Positions 59,225 to 64,000 of a stretch of DNA of 64,000 nucleotides are shown here, piece after piece; the first letter of the stretch is position 1; each line of letters starts with the position of its first letter. The stretch covers positions 7,936,001-8,000,000 of the forward strand of contig NZ_CP108383.1 in the NCBI RefSeq assembly GCF_035958815.1, given 5' to 3'. Both the position numbers and the translations under genes were made by a program. Source of the stretch: Nocardia sp. NBC_01327 (GTDB lineage: Bacteria; Actinomycetota; Actinomycetes; Mycobacteriales; Mycobacteriaceae). A model generated the notes under the pieces. That model was not told the DNA's origin and ran no database searches. It saw only the letters and a list, made by a program, of their open reading frames with translations.

Positions 59225-62200
59225 CTACCGAATCAGGTCCGGGGGCAGGGATTCCGGATCCGGTGGGGGCTCGAAGTCGGGCGGGGATTCGACTTCCGGG
59301 CGTGCCGGGGTGGTCGCCTGGAACGGGGATTCCGGCGGGAAGTTCTCCTCCGGCGGGGGTTCCGGATCGGGGGGACGCGACGAATCCGGCTGCCGTCGAA
59401 GGGAATCGACGTCCACAGGCGGGGGCGCCTCCGGGTCGGCGCCGCGACGGTCCGGGGCGCCGCGCGGTCGAGAGGCCGCCGGCTCGGGCTCGGCGACAAC
59501 TCGCCGCGGGGCCGCGGTGGTGATGAGATTCGCGAGTTCCTCCGGGCCCGCGAGATGCTCGGGGGCGATGGTGCGGAGAGTGCGGACGTAGTGGAATGCG
59601 GCGGTGGTGCGGGCGAGTACGTCGGCTTCGGGGGCGCCGGTGCGGGCGGCCTCGAGGCGTGCCCAGGCGAGGCGGTAGACGGCGAGCTGAATGGCGACCG
59701 AATCCTCCTCGGCGGCAGTGGGTTCGCCGCCGGTCTTCCAGTCGACGACGATCCAGGTGCCGTCGGCCTGCCGGAAGACGGCATCCATGCGGCCCCGAAT
59801 CACGGTGCCGGCCAGCGAGGTTTCGAAGGAGACCTCGACCTCGACCGGATTGCGGTCGGCCCACTCGGAAGCGAGGAAGGCCTCCTGCAGGCGGACGAGT
59901 TCGGCGTCATTGTCGGAGGTATCGGCCGCACCGGGCAGTTCGTCGAAGCCCAGCAACCGGCCCGCGCCGAACCAGCGTTGCAGCCAGGCGTGGAAGGCGG
60001 TGCCGCGGCGGGTGAACGGGCTCGGCGGATACGGCAGCGGACGGCGCAGGCGGGCAGCGAGTTTCGCGGGATCGGCGCGCAGGTCCACCAGGGAGGTGGC
60101 GGCGAGCTGGCCGGGGAGCTCGACCTCGCGGATCGCCTGATCGGCGGCGAGGTGCTCGGCGATCAGGGCATCGACATCCGATGCCCAGCCCTCGGGGTCG
60201 TCCGGGTCGTCCGCTGAATCCGCTGTGTCGCTGTCGAATTCGTCCGCGTCGACGAATTCGCCGGAGTCGGTCAGCCCGAAGTCGAATTCGATCTGCTCGG
60301 GCCGGGATTCGACATGCAGCGCGGTGAGGGCCGTCTTGACCAGTGCCGCACCCTCTTCCACCGATCCCCGGCGGGCGCCGAGCGGGTCGCGGGGCCAGGA
60401 CGCGGTGAGCGGATTATCGGTGAAGGGGTTGGCGGTATCGGGCAGCGGCGGATCGTCCCAGCGGTCGATGCGCACACCCCGGGAGAGCGCGGAGCCGGGC
60501 ACTTCGGTGGCCTGCTTCAGTTCCAGCAGGAAGTCGGAGGGGCCCTTGGGCTTCGCGCCCGTCTCCGCCCAGTGGTGAGCGGAGACGAAGAGCGCGCGCT
60601 CCGTACGGGTGAGGGCCACGTAGAAGAGGCGGCGGTCCTCATCCAGGCGGCGTCGGCCCAGAGCCTTCTTGTGCGAGTCGAGAGCGCGTTCCAGATCGGC
60701 GCGATCGTAGATATCGTCGAGGCTCAGGACGGGGACGCCGTCGCCCGCGCCCTCCGATTGCCGGTCACCGCGCAGGTGGGTGGGGAGTTCGGCGAGCGCG
60801 CCCATCCAGGTGGTGGTGCCGGTGCCCGAGGGGAAGGTGCCGTCCACCACATGCGGGACGGCCACCACCTCCCATTCCAGTCCCTTGGCGGCGTGCACGG
60901 TGAGCACCTGCACCCGATCGTGTGCCACCTCGACCTCGCCGGGTTCCAGGCCGTTCTCGACTTCCTCTGCGGCGGAGAGGAAGTCGAGCAGGCCGCTGAG
61001 GGAGGAGCGGTGGTCGGCGGAGTATCCGGCGACCACATCCGCGAAGGCGTCGAGGTGTTCGCGTCCGGCGGCGGCCACCGCCCGGCGGGCCTGGGTCTCC
61101 ACGCCGACGCCGATGGTGCGTTCGACGTCCGCGACCAGTTCGGCGAGGGGTTGTCCGCCGCGTTCGCGCAGAGCGCCGAGTTCCTGGCCGAGCACCACGA
61201 TGCGCGCATAACCTGTCGCCGAATACTGTTCTGCCGCACCGGGATCAGCGATGGCGTCGCCGAGTCCCGCGCGCTCGGCGGGCTCCGGGGCGACCTCCCG
61301 CAGGGCCGCGTCCAGCCCGGCCGTATCGGTGATATCCGCCGATTGGCCGGGCGGGCGGCGAATGGAGAGCTCGCGGGCCCGCCGGGACAGCGCGGCGATA
61401 TCGGCGACGCCGATGCGCCAGCGGGCCCCGGTGAGAATGCGCATTGCCGCGCCACCGGCGGCGGGATCGGCGATCAGGCGCAGTGTCGCAACGATATCCG
61501 CGACCTCGGGGGTGTGCAGTAGTCCGCCCAGGCCGACGATCTCCACCGGCAGGCCCTGCTCGCGCAGGGCCTCCGCCAGCGGCGCGGCATCGGCATTGCG
61601 CCGCACCAGTACCGCCGAGGTGGGTGGTTCCGACCCCGCGTCCGCCGCCGCCTCCCATTCGGCCTTGATCCGCTCGGCTACCCAGACCCGTTCATCCGCA
61701 ACGGTATCCGTGAGCGCCAGGGCCACCAGACCCGGTGTAGCACCCGGCCGCGGCCGCAGCGCGTCCACCGTGACACCGCCACCCGCGGCTGCTGCGATGC
61801 GCAGTGGATCCGCCACCAGATTCGCCAGATCCAAGGCCTCCGGGGGATTTCGCCAGCTGGTCATGAGCGGCAGGATAGGTGCGGGAACCCCTGGCGCACT
61901 GGGGAAGTCGGTGGCGAATCGGGGCAGATTCGCGGCCGACGCACCGCGCCAGCCGTAGATCGACTGCATAGGATCGCCGACGGCCGTCACCGCGAGCGGT
62001 CCCGGCTGGACTTCGGCGCGTTGTCCGGTGAGCGCCTCACCCTCGACTCCTCCCGCGCGCGGGGGTACGGCGGCTTCGTCAGCGGCAGACCGATTCGACT
62101 GCGCCGCTTGGTGTCCAGTTGGCGCTGATCGCTGCGCGCGTGCTGCCTCGCCCTCGGAGTCGGCGAGCGGTGCGGTGTGGACGCCGCCGAAAAGAGCAGA

Positions 62201-63085
62201 GAGCAGGATGCGCTGGGAGTGGCCGGTGTCCTGGTATTCGTCGAGCAGGACGAGGCGGAAGCGGGTGCGTTCGGCGACGCTGACCTCGGCGTGCAGGGCG
62301 GCGAGGCGGGCGGCCAGGGACATTTGGGCGCCGAAATCCAGGGCGCCGCGACGGCGCAGCTCTTCGGCGAGGCGCTCCACCAGCGGCAGCAGGGAGACTC
62401 GTTCGTGCTGGGTGTCGACGAGATCGGTGAGAGTCTTCTTGGGGCCGCCCTTCTGGCGCGGGCCTGCCGGAAGCGTGAAGATCAGCCGCTCCAATTCCAC
62501 ATGGGCGGTGGCCAATTGGCGCGGTTCCACCAGGTGTTCGGCGAGCTGACCGGAGAGCGCCAGCACGGCTTCGGTGACCGAGACGGGGCTGCGGTCGGTC
62601 TCGAGGTCACCGTCCCAGGTCGAGACGACGCGGTAGGCCAGCTGCCAGAGCTGGGTCTGGGTGAGCAGGGTGGCGGTGGGTTCGACGGGCAGCAGCAGGC
62701 CGTATTCGGTGAGCAGGCGGCCCGCGTAGGAGTGGTAGGTGCTGATCTCCGGTTCGGAGCCGGTGAGCAGACCGCGCAGCCGGCCGGTGGGGTCGATATC
62801 GCGCAGCAGCGGCGCACCCGCCAAGCGGGACAGCCGGGTGCGGATGCGAGTGGTCAACTGCTGGGCGGCTTTTCGAGTGAAGGTGAGGCCCAGCACCTGT
62901 TCGGGTTCGACCAGGCCGTTGGCGACCATCCACACCACACGCGCCGCCATGGTCTCGGTCTTTCCCGCGCCCGCACCGGCGACCACCAGGGTCGGGCCGG
63001 TCGGGGCCTCGATGACCGCGGCCTGTTCGTCGGTGGGGGGCGGCAGGCCCAGCGCATCGGCGAGTTGACGAGCAGTGATGCTCAC
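59225..63085 (-). CDS. adnB: AdnB helicase-nuclease subunit
   Basis: The 1286-residue protein is an SF1 helicase plus C-terminal RecB-like nuclease. Motifs are Walker A VVAGAGAGKTETMAARVVWM, FTRKAAQQLTTRIR, Walker B LVLLDEYQDTGHSQ, VGDPMQSIYGWRGA, LTVHAAKGLEWEVV and FYVALTRTERALFVSAHHW, then nuclease core RGRMDAVFRQADGTWIVVDW, KTGGEP. It matches Rv3201c but is about 185 residues longer. The extra length is an Ala/Glu/Arg-rich insert between motifs II and III, an acidic insert before the nuclease and a 90-residue Pro/Glu-rich tail. It starts GTG, overlapping adnA. Confidence 0.94.
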   Translation of the reverse strand: MSITARQLADALGLPPPTDEQAAVIEAPTGPTLVVAGAGAGKTETMAARVVWMVANGLVEPEQVLGLTFTRKAAQQLTTRIRTRLSRLAGAPLLRDIDPTGRLRGLLTGSEPEISTYHSYAGRLLTEYGLLLPVEPTATLLTQTQLWQLAYRVVSTWDGDLETDRSPVSVTEAVLALSGQLAEHLVEPRQLATAHVELERLIFTLPAGPRQKGGPKKTLTDLVDTQHERVSLLPLVERLAEELRRRGALDFGAQMSLAARLAALHAEVSVAERTRFRLVLLDEYQDTGHSQRILLSALFGGVHTAPLADSEGEAARAQRSAPTGHQAAQSNRSAADEAAVPPRAGGVEGEALTGQRAEVQPGPLAVTAVGDPMQSIYGWRGASAANLPRFATDFPSAPGVPAPILPLMTSWRNPPEALDLANLVADPLRIAAAAGGGVTVDALRPRPGATPGLVALALTDTVADERVWVAERIKAEWEAAADAGSEPPTSAVLVRRNADAAPLAEALREQGLPVEIVGLGGLLHTPEVADIVATLRLIADPAAGGAAMRILTGARWRIGVADIAALSRRARELSIRRPPGQSADITDTAGLDAALREVAPEPAERAGLGDAIADPGAAEQYSATGYARIVVLGQELGALRERGGQPLAELVADVERTIGVGVETQARRAVAAAGREHLDAFADVVAGYSADHRSSLSGLLDFLSAAEEVENGLEPGEVEVAHDRVQVLTVHAAKGLEWEVVAVPHVVDGTFPSGTGTTTWMGALAELPTHLRGDRQSEGAGDGVPVLSLDDIYDRADLERALDSHKKALGRRRLDEDRRLFYVALTRTERALFVSAHHWAETGAKPKGPSDFLLELKQATEVPGSALSRGVRIDRWDDPPLPDTANPFTDNPLTASWPRDPLGARRGSVEEGAALVKTALTALHVESRPEQIEFDFGLTDSGEFVDADEFDSDTADSADDPDDPEGWASDVDALIAEHLAADQAIREVELPGQLAATSLVDLRADPAKLAARLRRPLPYPPSPFTRRGTAFHAWLQRWFGAGRLLGFDELPGAADTSDNDAELVRLQEAFLASEWADRNPVEVEVSFETSLAGTVIRGRMDAVFRQADGTWIVVDWKTGGEPTAAEEDSVAIQLAVYRLAWARLEAARTGAPEADVLARTTAAFHYVRTLRTIAPEHLAGPEELANLITTAAPRRVVAEPEPAASRPRGAPDRRGADPEAPPPVDVDSLRRQPDSSRPPDPEPPPEENFPPESPFQATTPARPEVESPPDFEPPPDPESLPPDLIR

Positions 63086-64000
63086 TCGTCGGTCACCTGG
63101 CGTCCGGTGTCCTGGACGGGGCAGCTGCCCGCGACCTTGCAGTGGCGGCAGCCCTCATTGCGCATGGCCAGATAGCTGGGACCGGTCGAGGAGGCCGCGG
63201 CATCGTGGATCACGCCGCGCCACAGCTCGATTCCGCCGTCGTCGAGTGCGGGCTGCATGCGTTCGGTGGCCGCGCCGTCCCGGGCGCTGGGTTTGGCCAC
63301 GTAGACCAGGCGGGCGCCGCCGGGTTCGCCGTCGCCGAGTGCGCCCGCCGCGGCCGCTACCTGATAGGTGGCCAGCTGCGCGTGCTCCTCGGCCGCCTGC
63401 TTGGTGATCGGCGTCTTGCCGGTCTTCACATCGACGATGACGAAGCGGCCCATGGCATCTCGTTCGAGGCGGTCCATGCGCCCGCTGATCCGCACCGGGA
63501 GTTCGCCGGGCGTGCGTGCGGGCAGGATGCAGTCCACCGGCACCTCGACGCCGATGGAGGTGAGTTCGTCGCGGGTATTGCGCAACCAGGCCAGGAAGGT
63601 GTCGACCATGGTTTCGGTGCGGCGCAATTCGGCTCGGGAGTACCAGTTCTCGCCGTCGCGCGCGGTGGGATCGACCTTTTTCCAGGCCTTGACCAGCGCG
63701 ACTTTGACCTGGGCCTCGGTGACCTGACCGGCGAGCGCCTGCACCAGCGTGTGCACAAGATTGCCCTTGAGGGCGTGCGGATTCTCGCCGTCGCTGCCGC
63801 CGTGGCGTTCCAGCGCCCAGCGCAGCGGGCAGGTCTTGAGCTGCTCCACCGTGGAGGGCGAGAGCGCGACCGAACCGTCCTCGCTGTTCCAGAGCGGACT
63901 TTCGGAGGACAGTTCGGCGGTGCCGTACCAGTCGTCCGGGTGCGCACCGCGCACCCCGGCCCGGGCCAGCCGGGCAAGCTGGCGGGCGGCGCGGGAGCGG
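63082..64000 (-). CDS. adnA: AdnA helicase-nuclease subunit, C-terminal part (5' end outside window)
   Basis: About 305 C-terminal residues are visible and the frame is open at the window edge. They form the RecB-like nuclease domain, with SGRMDRLERDAMGRFVIVDV, KTGKTP as the PD-(D/E)xK core. The four cysteines of an iron-sulfur cluster frame it: one in EQLKTCPLRWALERHG and three in NEGCRHCKVAGSCPVQDTG. This matches AdnA (Rv3202c). AdnAB resects double-strand ends. Its stop overlaps the adnB start. Confidence 0.93.
   Translation of the reverse strand, partial: RSRAARQLARLARAGVRGAHPDDWYGTAELSSESPLWNSEDGSVALSPSTVEQLKTCPLRWALERHGGSDGENPHALKGNLVHTLVQALAGQVTEAQVKVALVKAWKKVDPTARDGENWYSRAELRRTETMVDTFLAWLRNTRDELTSIGVEVPVDCILPARTPGELPVRISGRMDRLERDAMGRFVIVDVKTGKTPITKQAAEEHAQLATYQVAAAAGALGDGEPGGARLVYVAKPSARDGAATERMQPALDDGGIELWRGVIHDAAASSTGPSYLAMRNEGCRHCKVAGSCPVQDTGRQVTDE

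Noticed and set aside
1..64000. IS elements, prophage, CRISPR arrays or defence islands
   Set aside because: No transposase, integrase, phage structural, Cas or restriction-type protein and no spaced repeat array was found; the tRNA copies have no integrase beside them.

Overview
The window is high-GC actinobacterial DNA, most likely Nocardia or a close mycolic-acid relative (inference). The best evidence is the right end. From 41.8 to 64 kb the genes follow, in order and strand, the mycobacterial block Rv3193c-Rv3202c: UPF0182 membrane protein, PDZ/Lon-like protease, DUF2342 metalloprotease, cyclodehydratase-like protein, ABC1 kinase, whiB7, uvrD2, mycoredoxin, nudC, K+ channel, adnB, adnA. 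GTG starts, 1-4 base stop/start overlaps, an Rpf protein, a WhiB protein and F420-type enzymes fit this assignment. No insertion sequence, prophage or CRISPR array was seen.

Layout. 0-6 kb: a 5'-truncated DapC-like aminotransferase, a PepA/HtrA-type secreted protease, a shortened AraC remnant, an initiator tRNA, an AraC regulator and an acyl-CoA dehydrogenase. 6.4-9.1 kb: a three-gene secreted/membrane set made of an unknown exported protein, a secretory-lipase homologue whose nucleophile serine is alanine, and a 34-residue membrane microprotein. 9.3-10.7 kb: an SDR-type NAD(P)-binding protein and a VOC protein. 10.8-23.8 kb: a probable organosulfur module. On the minus strand it has DUF3311 protein, Na+/solute symporter, ROK regulator, SsuA/SsuC/SsuB-like importer, flavin monooxygenase and a fused 1258-residue ABC exporter. 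Divergently it has an AprA-like flavoprotein and a 2x[4Fe-4S] ferredoxin.

24-34.6 kb is accessory: LysR/MFS pair, F420-type oxidoreductase, membrane-anchored EEP hydrolase, His/Trp-rich exported peptide, quinone oxidoreductase with its TetR regulator, a DarB/StlD-like ketosynthase III, an MFS efflux pump with TetR regulator and twin operators, and an exported protein. 34.7-41.7 kb carries two more copies of the initiator tRNA gene (three in all, same strand), an NTF2-like/carboxymuconolactone-decarboxylase pair facing an XRE regulator, a PP2C phosphatase, a Tam-like methyltransferase, Rpf behind a long leader, and an SDR gene facing a double-domain Lrp regulator.

The most informative regulatory DNA is: (i) the whiB7 leader, with a WhiB7-type promoter, a 5' hairpin, a 106-codon alanine-rich upstream ORF and an attenuator hairpin; (ii) a 34-bp perfect palindrome that holds the -35/-10 spacer and start codon of an apparently leaderless SRPBCC-EVE-MarR operon; (iii) two matched inverted repeats 43 bp apart at the MFS/TetR promoter; (iv) a 16-bp palindrome at the expected transcription start of the quinone oxidoreductase-TetR operon. 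Start codons were chosen by RBS, overlap and remembered family N-termini. No database search was run.
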